From the NCBI GenBank assembly GCA_023511725.1, contig JAIMAY010000010.1:1-64000 (forward strand): 64,000 nucleotides of DNA, read 5' to 3'. The position numbers were made by a program, and so were the translations under genes. The stretch comes from Alicyclobacillus sp. (GTDB taxonomy: Bacteria; Bacillota; Bacilli; Alicyclobacillales; Alicyclobacillaceae). Below, piece by piece: positions 15,705 through 28,914 of this stretch (positions are counted from its first letter, which is position 1; every line of letters starts with the position of its first letter). The notes beneath the pieces are model-generated. The model was not told the origin of the DNA. It worked only from the letters and a program-made list of their open reading frames with translations, and searched no databases.

Positions 15705-16756
15705 TGCAGGCGCTGGTGTTGGAGGATGTCGGCGTACTTCGGCTGAAGACGGTGGCCGATCCGGCCCCAGGCCCCGGCGAGGTGCTGCTCCGCGTGGCGG
15801 CATGCGGCATCTGCGGCACGGATGTTCACATCTTTCAGGGCAGCCCGGGTTCGGCGCCGGTGGCACCGCCGGTGGTGCTCGGTCACGAACTCGCGGGAGA
15901 GGTCATCGAGGTGGGAGCCGGCGTACAGGAGCTCCGCGTCGGAGACCGGGTCGCGGTGGATCCCAACATTTATTGCGGGCGCTGCCGTTTTTGCCGTGAC
16001 GGGCGGCCCCAGATGTGCGAGCACCTGCAGGCGGTGGGCGTCACGCGCAATGGCGGGATGGCGGAGTTGTGCGTGGTGCCGGCCGCATCCTGCCACCGGT
16101 TACCCGAGGGCGCCAGTTGGCTGGACGGCGCGTTGGCGGAGCCGCTGGCCTGTTGCCTCCACGGGATCGAGCGGTTGGCACCGCGGGCGGGGCAGCGTGC
16201 GCTCGTGATAGGCGCGGGCTTCATCGGTCTGGTCATGGTGCAACTGCTGCGGATGTACGGTGCGGGGCCTATCGTGGTCAGCGAGCCGGATCCGAAAAAG
16301 CGCGAGATGGCGTTGTCGCTGGGGGCCGACTCGGCATTCCATCCCTACGCGGTCTCCCGGGACGGCGCCGGAGTGCCGGCCGCGCACATGGATGAGGGCT
16401 TCGATTTGGTGGTGGAGTGCGTCGGCCGGCAGGAGACGATGCAGGCGGCGGTCGACGCCGCGGGGCGCGGGGCGCGGGTCTTGATGTTCGGTGTTGCGCA
16501 CCCCGCCGCGGAGATCCGTCTGCATCCGTATGAGGTGTTCGCCAAGGAACTGACCATCCTCGGATCCTTCATCAATCCTCACACACACCGGGCCGCCGTG
16601 GCCCTGGTGGCGCAGCAGCGCCTCCGCCTGCAAGCCCTGGTGTCGCATCGGTTCACGCCGACGCAGGTCGCCGAGGCGCTGCCGCAGTACAGCCAACTCG
16701 GCATCCGCAAAGGTGTCCTCGTCTGGCCGTGGGCGGCAGAGGACAAGCGCGGATGA
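15704..16756 (+). CDS. Zinc-dependent medium-chain alcohol/polyol dehydrogenase
   Basis: 350 residues. Catalytic zinc ligands are C37 (GICGTDVH) with H61-E62 in GHELAGEV; the structural zinc site is C91, C94, C97 and C105 in CGRCRFCRDGRPQMC. The NAD-binding turn VIGAGFIG is near 168-175. It belongs to the sorbitol/threonine dehydrogenase-like MDR group. Its start (TGATG) overlaps the mannosidase stop, so the two enzymes are coupled and it may oxidise a sugar or polyol in the same pathway; the actual substrate is not deducible. A perfect palindrome follows its stop. Confidence 0.92.
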   Translation: MQALVLEDVGVLRLKTVADPAPGPGEVLLRVAACGICGTDVHIFQGSPGSAPVAPPVVLGHELAGEVIEVGAGVQELRVGDRVAVDPNIYCGRCRFCRDGRPQMCEHLQAVGVTRNGGMAELCVVPAASCHRLPEGASWLDGALAEPLACCLHGIERLAPRAGQRALVIGAGFIGLVMVQLLRMYGAGPIVVSEPDPKKREMALSLGADSAFHPYAVSRDGAGVPAAHMDEGFDLVVECVGRQETMQAAVDAAGRGARVLMFGVAHPAAEIRLHPYEVFAKELTILGSFINPHTHRAAVALVAQQRLRLQALVSHRFTPTQVAEALPQYSQLGIRKGVLVWPWAAEDKRG

Positions 16757-16760
16757 CAAA

Positions 16761-16788
16761 GGCCCAGCCTCACGCGTGAGGCTGGGCC
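16761..16788. terminator. 28-base perfect palindrome, probable bidirectional terminator
   Basis: GGCCCAGCCTCACG followed directly by its complement forms a 14-pair inverted repeat starting 5 bases after the dehydrogenase stop. It contains the stop codon of the convergent zinc-ribbon gene (16770-16772). AAA precedes it, giving a short T-run for the minus-strand transcript. Confidence 0.6.
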
Positions 16789-16964
16789 GCATGACCATGC
16801 GGTGGCACAGGACCCGGCATCGGCACAGGTTCGGTCAGTTCACCGTCGCCGATGGCGTACGCGACATACCGCACGCCGCAGACGTGGCAGAAGTAAACCT
16901 CATACTCTGGACCGAAGCCAATCTGCTCCATCCGCCCGTGAGGACCGCAGTGAGGGCAGAGCAT
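16770..16964 (-). CDS. Small zinc-ribbon protein
   Basis: 64 residues from ATG at 16964, 6 bases after an AAGGAGGGA site. It opens with CPHCG, continues with an aromatic EYEVYFCHVCG, so four cysteines form a zinc ribbon, and ends in a Pro/His-rich tail. An in-frame start 36 bases upstream has no ribosome site. Function unknown; such ribbons are often nucleic-acid or protein adaptors. It is driven by a promoter with TATAAT at 17044-17039 and is divergent from another hypothetical gene. Confidence 0.75.
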   Translation of the reverse strand: MLCPHCGPHGRMEQIGFGPEYEVYFCHVCGVRYVAYAIGDGELTEPVPMPGPVPPHGHAAQPHA

Positions 16965-17023
16965 GCCTGATCCCTCCTTCTGCGCGGTAAGCGCTTTCAA
17001 TCGGAATCGGATACCGCGCCGCT

Positions 17024-17051
17024 TTGAGAGGTAACCCTATTATAGTATATT
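17024..17051 (+). promoter_or_regulatory. Promoter for the hypothetical gene at 17146
   Basis: TTGAGA (17024-17029), 16 bases, TATATT (17046-17051). It overlaps a minus-strand -10 box (TATAAT, 17044-17039) that serves the zinc-ribbon gene, so the two transcripts start back to back and may exclude each other. Confidence 0.5.
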
Positions 17052-17145
17052 GGCCAAGAATGCAACCCTCGCGGGACGGTCGAACCGAAAATTTTTTTGA
17101 GTGGCCTAACAACATGATTCGCCGCGAGGTGAGGAGGGTGAAACG

Positions 17146-20694
<3,549 letters not shown>

Positions 20695-20876
20695 AGGGCC
20701 GTTTCCTCCTTTGGTTCCGTGGATTTCGAAACATAGAAATATTGTGTTCGTTGGTCGGTTGTCCAACCTGGGGGTCGTGGGTGCATGCAAGACGAAAAGG
20801 ATCCGGCACCGCCTGTCCTTCCCGACGGCGATTGCGGTACACTGTGGGAGGCAATGTCGGAAGGCAGGTGAACACG

Positions 20877-21821
20877 ATGACGGAGTTGCACGGTGAGGAT
20901 GGCGGTTTCGTGCTGGACAGGGAGCCCATCCTCCATCATCCGCGGGTGCGGTTCGTGTCCGACCTGGTGCCGGTGGAACAGCATCTGGCCGACATCGAGC
21001 ACTTCATCAACGTCTGCTTCGCATCGAGAGGATGGCGGGTGGCCCAGCATCGGCGCGTCATTGCCCTCCGGGCCACGGATCAGGACAGGCTCAGCTCCGC
21101 CTTTAAAGCCAGCCTCTACCTGGGCAAATACCGGGACATGGCGAACACGGAGCGGTTTCTCAAAAGCATGGTGGCCGCGGGGCACTCGTATGAGCCCATC
21201 CGCGGCGAGACGGTGCTGTTCCTTTACATCGCCGTGGCCAAGCCGGTGTACGACCACCTCGTTACATACACCGTGGGCCGTCCAACGCGCATCGCCGGCG
21301 GACAGCGCGCCAACGTACCCTGGGGATTCGAACTGCCGGTGGAGGCAAGGCATCCGGAGGAGTACGAGCCGGAGCTCGACCGGATCCGCGAGGTGATCCG
21401 GCTGGCCAAGCTCGATCGCGCTGAGCAGATGCAGGCGGCACGCGCCAAGCTGCCGGTGGGCTATGTCATGCCGCCATTCCTGCTCGAGTTCTCGGAGGAG
21501 GCGTTGATCAAGCACGTCTTCAAACAGCGCCTGTTCGAGCGTGGTGCGCAGGGGGCGACGGTCGAGATCGTCAGCGATATGCTCGAGGCGTGCCTCAAAG
21601 TGGACCGCGAGAAGTGGGAATTTCTCATGGACTATCATGGGCCGCACATCGCGCAGTGGGAAAAGGCGATGCGGACGCTGCGCAAGGAGCGGTACACACT
21701 GTCGGACCTGGCTGCGCAGCTCGGCATCTCCGCCGAACAGGCAGCGACCATGAATCTGTACGACCTGCTGATGGAAACGGTGGGGAAATTGCCGCCGTCC
21801 ATGTGGGAGAAACAGCGCTGA
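20877..21821 (+). CDS. Divergent ThyX-like protein (flavin-dependent thymidylate synthase fold)
   Basis: 314 residues, ATG at 20877 after AAGGCAGGTG. The order of segments matches ThyX: HSYEPIRGETVLFLYIAVAKPVYDHL (103-128) resembles the FSHP...E.F.F...SR region, and ARAKLPVGYVMPPFLLEF (189-206) with FKQRLFERGAQGATVEI (215-231) resembles the R-x-LP...F...R...AQ-E-I region. The hallmark RHRxxSxxxxSxR motif is replaced by GRPTRIAGGQRA (134-145), so canonical dUMP chemistry is uncertain. It has about 80 extra C-terminal residues. Function not proven; could be a functional variant or a repurposed relative. Confidence 0.5.
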   Translation: MTELHGEDGGFVLDREPILHHPRVRFVSDLVPVEQHLADIEHFINVCFASRGWRVAQHRRVIALRATDQDRLSSAFKASLYLGKYRDMANTERFLKSMVAAGHSYEPIRGETVLFLYIAVAKPVYDHLVTYTVGRPTRIAGGQRANVPWGFELPVEARHPEEYEPELDRIREVIRLAKLDRAEQMQAARAKLPVGYVMPPFLLEFSEEALIKHVFKQRLFERGAQGATVEIVSDMLEACLKVDREKWEFLMDYHGPHIAQWEKAMRTLRKERYTLSDLAAQLGISAEQAATMNLYDLLMETVGKLPPSMWEKQR

Positions 21822-21910
21822 GTGGAACGCTAAGGGTGTGCGTCGGCGAATGCCTTGGGCACTTCGCCGGGTCTGCACAGCGATGACGGACGCAGGAGGG
21901 AACGTGAGCG

Positions 21911-22819
21911 TTGCGAATCGGTCTGATTGGTCTTGGAAAGATGGGGTACAACCTCGGTCTCAACATGATGGAGCATGGCCACACCGTTGTGGCGTACGAT
22001 GTGAGCGAGGATGCACGGCGCAGGTTTGAAGCGGAGGGGGGAGAAACCCGAGCCTCTCTGTCGGATCTCGCCGATGCGCTCACCGACACGCCGCGCGTCT
22101 TCTGGGTGATGGTGCCCGCCGGAGCACCGGTGGACGAGGTGCTGGAGGCGCTGCGCGCCAGCCTTCGCCCGGGGGACATCGTGATTGAGGGTGGCAATTC
22201 CCATTACAAGGATTCGATGCGGCGGGCGGCAGCCCTGGCGGAGCAGGGGGTGCACATGCTCGACGTCGGGACGTCCGGCGGGATGGAGGGTGCGCGGCAC
22301 GGGGCGTGCTATATGATTGGCGGCGATGAAGCGGCCTTCCGCCACGTCGAGGCGCTGTTCCGCGACACGGCCGTCGAGAACGGGTATCTCTACACGGGTC
22401 CTTCGGGCAGCGGACACTTTGCCAAGATGGTGCACAACGGCATCGAGTACGGAATGATGGCAGCGATTGGCGAGGGCTTCGAGGTGCTCGAGAAGAGCCC
22501 GTTCCCATATGACTTCCGCGCCTTGGCCAGGGTCTGGTCGCACGGGTCGGTGATCCGCGGCTGGTTGATGGAGCTCACCGAACGAGCTTTCGCCAAAGAC
22601 CCGAAACTCGAGGGTATTCGCGGTGTGATGCATTCGTCCGGAGAGGGGAGGTGGACAGTCGAAGAGGCGTTGGACCTCGCGGTGCCCACGCCGGTGATTG
22701 CATTGTCGCTGATGATGCGCTATCGATCGCTTCAGGAAGACACCTTTACGGGTAAGGTGGTCGCGGCGCTGCGCAATGAATTTGGCGGTCATGCCGTGGA
22801 ACGCGCCGGACAGACCTGA
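21911..22819 (+). CDS. gnd: 6-phosphogluconate dehydrogenase, short decarboxylating form
   Basis: 302 residues from TTG at 21911, 10 bases after GGAGGG. It oxidises 6-phosphogluconate to ribulose 5-phosphate with NAD(P)H formation. The Rossmann turn GLIGLGKMG opens the protein; catalytic and substrate segments are EGGNSHYKDS, DVGTSGGMEGARHG and KMVHNGIEYG. The protein is about 170 residues shorter than the E. coli type and matches the YqeC-like class. It lies on the strand opposite zwf, about 920 bases from its 3' end, so the pentose phosphate genes are clustered but not in one operon. Confidence 0.94.
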   Translation: MRIGLIGLGKMGYNLGLNMMEHGHTVVAYDVSEDARRRFEAEGGETRASLSDLADALTDTPRVFWVMVPAGAPVDEVLEALRASLRPGDIVIEGGNSHYKDSMRRAAALAEQGVHMLDVGTSGGMEGARHGACYMIGGDEAAFRHVEALFRDTAVENGYLYTGPSGSGHFAKMVHNGIEYGMMAAIGEGFEVLEKSPFPYDFRALARVWSHGSVIRGWLMELTERAFAKDPKLEGIRGVMHSSGEGRWTVEEALDLAVPTPVIALSLMMRYRSLQEDTFTGKVVAALRNEFGGHAVERAGQT

Positions 22820-22841
22820 AACTTGAACGGAGGGGTGGGCC

Positions 22842-23105
22842 GTGATCATCGGCTTCGGGTTTGGCACGCCGCTCACCGCGCTGCTCATGCTGCTGGTGAC
22901 CAGTGTCGCCAGCTATGGCATCTGGCGGCTGGTGTCAGGCCCCCGCCGGCCTCGGGATCCCGAGGCGCGTCGGGAGCAACTTCGCCGCTGGTATTACGAG
23001 CAGCGCGAGTTGGCGCGCCGCATGAGCCGGGAATACGACCTCACCGATGAGGAGATTGAACGACGTATCGACGAAGAACTCAACTCTCGCTGGCGCTGGC
23101 GCTGA
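22842..23105 (+). CDS. Small membrane protein with charged C-terminal helix
   Basis: 87 residues from GTG at 22842, 22 bases after gnd and preceded by GGAGGGGTGGG. One strong membrane span at about residues 8-30, then a highly charged helix with RRPRDPEARREQ and DLTDEEIERRIDEEL. Single-span proteins with such tails often scaffold other membrane proteins, but no family is recognised. Likely cotranscribed with gnd. Its last 26 bases overlap the convergent cyclase gene. Confidence 0.7.
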   Translation: MIIGFGFGTPLTALLMLLVTSVASYGIWRLVSGPRRPRDPEARREQLRRWYYEQRELARRMSREYDLTDEEIERRIDEELNSRWRWR

Positions 23106-23736
23106 CGGTGCTCTTCATGGAGATAAGGAGGACGCGGGCCGGCGCCGCGTCGAGTCCGACCAATTTGAGCGGTGCCGCCACCAGCAGATAACGGTCGGGC
23201 TCCACATCCTTCAATCGCAGCCCCTCAATCACAACAATCCCTGCAGAGAACAGCCGCTTGTGCGTGGGGTGACCGGGCTGATCGCGCTCGATACCCAGGG
23301 CGTCAATCCCCACGCCGCTCACGCCGGCCTGTGCCAGGAAATCTGCGCCATTCTCGCTCAGGTATATGAAGTCAGGCACAAACTCGTCGCAGAAAGAATT
23401 GCGTGTTTTGAACAAGAGAAAGTCACCGGGCTGAGGTTCCGCGGCCTCCAGATCCTTGGCGGTGATGGCCGAAGCCACGTGGGTGAGGTCGATCACGCGG
23501 CATGGACGAACCAATTGCTCCACCGCCAAGGTGTCCACGGTGCGTCCGCCTTCGACCATGTGCAGCGGCGCGTCGACATGGGTGCCGGTGTGCGCGTCCA
23601 AGTGCAGCCGCGTTTCCCGGACGTGATGCGTGGGGTGATCCACGGTGATCTCGAAGGCGGGACGTTTTTCTGGTTTGTTTTTCCAAACCGGCATCCCCTC
23701 GTGTATCGCCATGCTGATGTCGTATATCTTGCGCAC
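23080..23736 (-). CDS. Cyclase/kynurenine-formamidase-like metal-dependent hydrolase
   Basis: 218 residues from GTG at 23736, one base after the zwf stop, with AGGAGGT 8 bases upstream inside zwf. The metal-binding signature HTGTHVDAP is at 49-57 (likely ligands H49, H53, D55). Family members hydrolyse N-formylkynurenine, isatin or related amides and lactones. Coupling to zwf is unusual: a lactonase-type role on 6-phosphogluconolactone would fit the pathway but is only a guess, since pgl enzymes belong to other folds. Confidence 0.87.
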   Translation of the reverse strand: MRKIYDISMAIHEGMPVWKNKPEKRPAFEITVDHPTHHVRETRLHLDAHTGTHVDAPLHMVEGGRTVDTLAVEQLVRPCRVIDLTHVASAITAKDLEAAEPQPGDFLLFKTRNSFCDEFVPDFIYLSENGADFLAQAGVSGVGIDALGIERDQPGHPTHKRLFSAGIVVIEGLRLKDVEPDRYLLVAAPLKLVGLDAAPARVLLISMKSTVSASASES

Positions 23737-23737
23737 C

Positions 23738-25312
<1,575 letters not shown>

Positions 25313-25428
25313 GTGGACCCATCCTTCATTCCAGATTCATCACGCGTCCCTTGCGTGCCGCCCCTTATTTTACCCGCATCACCGCCAAGCTACCAGATGC
25401 AGCATCGCCGCGTTGAGCCGTGTGCTGA

Positions 25429-25752
25429 TCATAGTTCGGTCACCGACTCCACCACCCAGATGCCGCGCGGCCCCTGCCTCTCCGGCTGATACAACTCCAC
25501 AAGGAACACACAGTGACGGTGTCTCACGCGCACTACCGCATGCATCAAGCCGTCACCAGCATCTCGGTACTGCTCCACAAGCGTGTAGCTGTCCGTCGGT
25601 CGCAGACCGAGGTGCGTCGTGCCCACGACCTGCGCCGTGCGAACGGGGCTCAGGCGCCACAGGTTTTGTCCTCTGTCCACGGCTTCCTGAATCCGGCGGT
25701 AATCCTCCCCCGGGATGACGACCCTGCCCGTGCGCACTTCGGGACATGACAT
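25429..25752 (-). CDS. Hypothetical protein, 107 residues
   Basis: ATG at 25752 is 10 bases after AAGGAGGGG. The protein is soluble, strand-rich in its second half (HAVVRVRHRHCVFLVELY), with no clear catalytic motif, and ends GIWVVESVTEL. It lies upstream of zwf on the same strand with a 116-base gap, and is divergent from the rhodanese gene. A minus-strand TACAAT at 25784-25779 could be its -10 box. Function unknown. Confidence 0.65.
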   Translation of the reverse strand: MSCPEVRTGRVVIPGEDYRRIQEAVDRGQNLWRLSPVRTAQVVGTTHLGLRPTDSYTLVEQYRDAGDGLMHAVVRVRHRHCVFLVELYQPERQGPRGIWVVESVTEL

Positions 25753-25881
25753 GCGGCATCCCCTCCTTGTGCTGGTGCATTGTATGCATTCCTCGCTCAT
25801 CTGGTCGAAGCCGCGTGGAAAACACCAAAAGCTTCCGCTACAATGAGGACACAACGTGGAAGCGAAGACGGAGGGATGCTC

Positions 25882-26724
25882 GTGCTGATGACCGTGCAGG
25901 CGCTGCAGGAACGGCTGTCGAGAGAGGGTACGGTCGTGTTCGATTGCCGTTTCGACCTGCATCATCCGGCGCGGGGGCGCGAGGCGTATCTGTCCGCGCA
26001 CATTCCCGGCGCCTATTATCTGGATCTGGAACAAGACTTGTCCGGTCCCAAGCAACCAGGGCGGGGCCGACATCCACTTCCGGATCCGGAGGTCCTCGCC
26101 TCCAAGCTCGGCGCGGCGGGGGTGGGCGAAGCCTCGACCGTCGTCGTCTACGACGAAGGGGAGGGCATGGCACCCCGCGCATGGTGGCTGATTCGCTACC
26201 TTGGACATCCGCGGGTGTATGTGCTCGACGGGGGTTGGCAGGCATGGCTCGCAGCCGGGTACGACACGTCCAATGAGGTGCCCGCGCCTCGGTTTGCGTC
26301 GTTCCCATTGCGAGTCCAGGAGGATTGGGTGGTTGGCGCGGAGGATGTGCTGCAGGTGGTGCGCGGAGCGCGGAAGGCGACGCTCGTAGATGCGCGTGCG
26401 CCGGAGCGCTACCGGGGAGAGGTGGAGCCGCTGGATCCCAAGGCGGGCCATATCCCGGGCGCGGTGAACGCGCCGTGGCAGGAGGCGCTGGATTCCGCCG
26501 GTCGGTGGAAGAGTTCCGCGCAGCAACTGGAACGCTTCCGCCGGGCAGGTGTTGCGGTCGACGAAAGTCCGGAGATCATCTGTTACTGCGGATCAGGCGT
26601 CACAGCTTGCGTGAATCTGTTGGCATTGGAGCTCGCCGGCGTACGCGGGGCCAAGCTGTATGCGGGCAGTTGGAGCGAGTGGTGTGCGGATCCCGCGCGA
26701 CCGGTGGCCACCGGAAATGGGTGA
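25882..26724 (+). CDS. Tandem-rhodanese sulfurtransferase (3-mercaptopyruvate/thiosulfate type)
   Basis: 280 residues using GTG at 25882, 6 bases after GGAGGG; ATG at 25876 touches the ribosome site and ATG at 25888 is also possible. Two rhodanese domains: the N-terminal one is catalytically silent (DCRFDL, SAHIPGAYYLDLE), the C-terminal one has C236 in the loop CGSGVT, the sequence typical of 3-mercaptopyruvate sulfurtransferases. It transfers sulfane sulfur to thiols or cyanide. A TACAAT at 25839-25844 may be its -10 box. Followed 18 bases later by an alpha/beta hydrolase. Confidence 0.92.
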   Translation: MLMTVQALQERLSREGTVVFDCRFDLHHPARGREAYLSAHIPGAYYLDLEQDLSGPKQPGRGRHPLPDPEVLASKLGAAGVGEASTVVVYDEGEGMAPRAWWLIRYLGHPRVYVLDGGWQAWLAAGYDTSNEVPAPRFASFPLRVQEDWVVGAEDVLQVVRGARKATLVDARAPERYRGEVEPLDPKAGHIPGAVNAPWQEALDSAGRWKSSAQQLERFRRAGVAVDESPEIICYCGSGVTACVNLLALELAGVRGAKLYAGSWSEWCADPARPVATGNG

Positions 26725-26742
26725 GGTCAGGAGGGATCAGCC

Positions 26743-27522
26743 ATGACGCTGCAGTGGGCGGATTCGAGCGGGATTCGGATCGCCTATGAGGATGAGGCGG
26801 GATCCGGGCCCGCCCTGGTGTTCATTCACGGTTATCGTATGGCGGGCGCCGTGTGGAACGACGTGGTCGAGGCTTTGCCCCGCGGAAAGTATCGGACCAT
26901 CCGCATCGACCTGCAGGGCGGTGGGCGTTCGGATAAGCCGGATGGCGGCTATGCGCTGGAGGACTTTGCAGCGGACGTTCATGCCGTGCTGCGTGCTGCT
27001 CGGGTGGACAGGCCGGTGTTGATTGGGCACTCCATGGGCGGCACGATTGTGCAATATCTGATAAGCCGCGGGAGGACGGATGCGCGAGCCGCGGTCCTGG
27101 TGGCACCCGTGCCGGCATCGGGGATCGAGCTCGATGAACCCTCGTTGGCATTCTTCCGTCAATCGGTAGCGGATGCCGAAGCGGCGCGTCAGCTGTACGC
27201 TGGATCGGTGGCTGATCCCGGCGTGGTCGACCGACTGATGGCCATCTCGGCCGACACATGCCGGGCCGCGGCGGAGCAGAGCCTGGACACATGGCGGTGC
27301 GCCGATTTCGCCGATGACCTCGCCACCGTGAACGTCCCCGTCCTGATCATCGGCGGCGCCCGTGACGGATTCTTCACGGAGGAACTGCTGCGCCGGGAGA
27401 TCCTTCGGCGTCTGTCCCACGGACGGTTCGAGTTGGTACAGGGCGCGGGGCACTTTATCCCGGTGGAGCAACCGGTGGTGCTGGCTCGACTTGTGGACGA
27501 ATTCGTTTCGTCGCTAGATTGA
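26743..27522 (+). CDS. Alpha/beta hydrolase
   Basis: 259 residues, ATG preceded by AGGAGGGATC. Complete catalytic triad: S97 in GHSMGG, an aspartate near 208 in GGARDGFF, and a histidine near 236 in GAGHFIPVEQP; the oxyanion segment is FIHGYRM. Most like esterases and dehalogenase/peroxidase-type hydrolases. No cap-domain feature allows a substrate to be named. Probably cotranscribed with the sulfurtransferase gene just before it. Confidence 0.9.
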   Translation: MTLQWADSSGIRIAYEDEAGSGPALVFIHGYRMAGAVWNDVVEALPRGKYRTIRIDLQGGGRSDKPDGGYALEDFAADVHAVLRAARVDRPVLIGHSMGGTIVQYLISRGRTDARAAVLVAPVPASGIELDEPSLAFFRQSVADAEAARQLYAGSVADPGVVDRLMAISADTCRAAAEQSLDTWRCADFADDLATVNVPVLIIGGARDGFFTEELLRREILRRLSHGRFELVQGAGHFIPVEQPVVLARLVDEFVSSLD

Positions 27523-27702
27523 CCCGTCCAGACGAGTCAAGATGGTGAAGCCGCGCACACCGCCTCATCTCGTTTCCATGGGTTGACTCGGGCCGGCCGC
27601 GAGCGTCTTATCGATGCGCGGTCCGGCCCTGTCTGCATTCTTATCCCCTCTGGCGCAAATCACCGGACGCGGCACCTCTCTCGCATCTCTAGCATGCACA
27701 GG

Positions 27703-27708
27703 TATAAT
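27703..27708 (+). promoter_or_regulatory. TATAAT -10 box for the phosphodiester glycosidase gene
   Basis: A perfect TATAAT lies 52 bases before the TTG start; the -35 region is poor. A second candidate further up, TTGACT at 27583 with TCTTAT at 27606 (17-base spacing), falls in the same 237-base gap after the hydrolase. Nothing else is recognisable in that gap. Confidence 0.4.
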
Positions 27709-27759
27709 GGTTGCAAGGTCTTCGCCCAGCTGAGGCGGGGATGCGAGGAGGCGTTGCGT

Positions 27760-28842
27760 TTGACAGAGAGACCACGGCGAGGCGCTCACCGACGTGAACG
27801 GCGGCGACGGGCTCGCCGGCTATGGGGTAGGGTGATGCGCATTCTGGCGGGATTTGCGCTGGTGATCCTGCTGGTGGCCGGTGTGGGGGTGGCTATCGGA
27901 TTCGGCACGCCATGGGGCAATCAGGTGCGGCTGGTCGTGGCCGAAACAGTCCTATCCACCCGGCACGGAAAATGGGCGCGTCTGATTACCACCGCGTCCG
28001 AATATACCGCGTTGCGGAACCAGATGTTTCATGCACCGGTGAAAAATACAGATCCGTCCGTATCGTCCGCCGTGTCTCTACACGGGCAGGCGGAAACCGT
28101 CAATGCGGTGGAGGTCATTCCAATTCGCGGGTCTTCGTACACAGGTTACGTGATGCTCGTTCGCGATCCGAAGCGCATCCGTCTGGTCCATGCCAGGGTG
28201 AACGGCGATAATGGCGAGTACATTACGGATATGGCCCAGCGCGTCGGCGCCGTGGCGGGCACCAACGCGAGCGGCTTCATGGACCCGAAAGGAAGTGGTT
28301 GGGGTGGGCGAGTGACGGGCCTGGAATACGTGGGCGGCCAACTACTTCACGGCCCCATGAACGAGGCGGGCTGGGTGACGGTTGGTTTCACCTACGACGG
28401 CGTCCTCGTGATGGGCAACTATTCTGTGGCGGATTTGCGGCGCCTGCATGTTCGCGACGCGATGCAGTTTCACCCGGAATTGGTGGTCAACGGGCAGCCG
28501 ATGATCACCAGCGGTGATGGCGGATGGGGTTACGATCCGCGGACGGCCATCGGTCAGCGAAGTGATGGCACCGTCATCTTCGTGGTCATCAATGGGAGGT
28601 TTCATGGCGGATCGGGCGCGGGGGCATCCCTGCGCCAGGTGATGGACGTCATGCTGCAATACGGTGCGGTCAACGCCTGCGCCATGGATGGCGGCTCCTC
28701 CAGCGTGCTGTATGAGGACGGGCGTATCGTCAATGCACCGTCCACGATTGATCCCCATGGGCAACGCAAGCTGCCCGATGCCTGGATGGTCTTCCCCAGC
28801 GATGCGGCCGCCGACGCGTACACACCGGGTGTGTCGGATTAG
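27760..28842 (+). CDS. Membrane-anchored phosphodiester glycosidase family protein (NAGPA domain)
   Basis: 360 residues from TTG at 27760, 8 bases after GAGGAGG. A very basic N-terminus (RRERRRRARR) is followed by one membrane span (about 26-50), so the body should face outside. The C-terminal two thirds match the NAGPA/DUF2233 fold: GTNASGFMDPKG, FHPELVVNGQPMI, the RTAIGQRSDGTVIFVVING segment and the closing CAMDGGSSSVLY. Relatives cleave phosphodiester-linked sugars or modify exopolysaccharide and teichoic polymers. Monocistronic by position. Confidence 0.88.
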   Translation: MTERPRRGAHRRERRRRARRLWGRVMRILAGFALVILLVAGVGVAIGFGTPWGNQVRLVVAETVLSTRHGKWARLITTASEYTALRNQMFHAPVKNTDPSVSSAVSLHGQAETVNAVEVIPIRGSSYTGYVMLVRDPKRIRLVHARVNGDNGEYITDMAQRVGAVAGTNASGFMDPKGSGWGGRVTGLEYVGGQLLHGPMNEAGWVTVGFTYDGVLVMGNYSVADLRRLHVRDAMQFHPELVVNGQPMITSGDGGWGYDPRTAIGQRSDGTVIFVVINGRFHGGSGAGASLRQVMDVMLQYGAVNACAMDGGSSSVLYEDGRIVNAPSTIDPHGQRKLPDAWMVFPSDAAADAYTPGVSD

Positions 28843-28914
28843 GTGTGGCTGGTGGCCTGGGCGTATACTGGAAGCGAAATCGCCGTGATGAAGCGGCACA
28901 GAAGGAGTGGCACG

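Noticed and set aside
12522-15866. A long open frame of about 1100 codons on the minus strand opposite the mannosidase
   Set aside because: It is the antisense shadow of a GC-rich gene: composition is dominated by His, Arg and Pro, it shows no domain, and it covers three genes with clear homology on the other strand.
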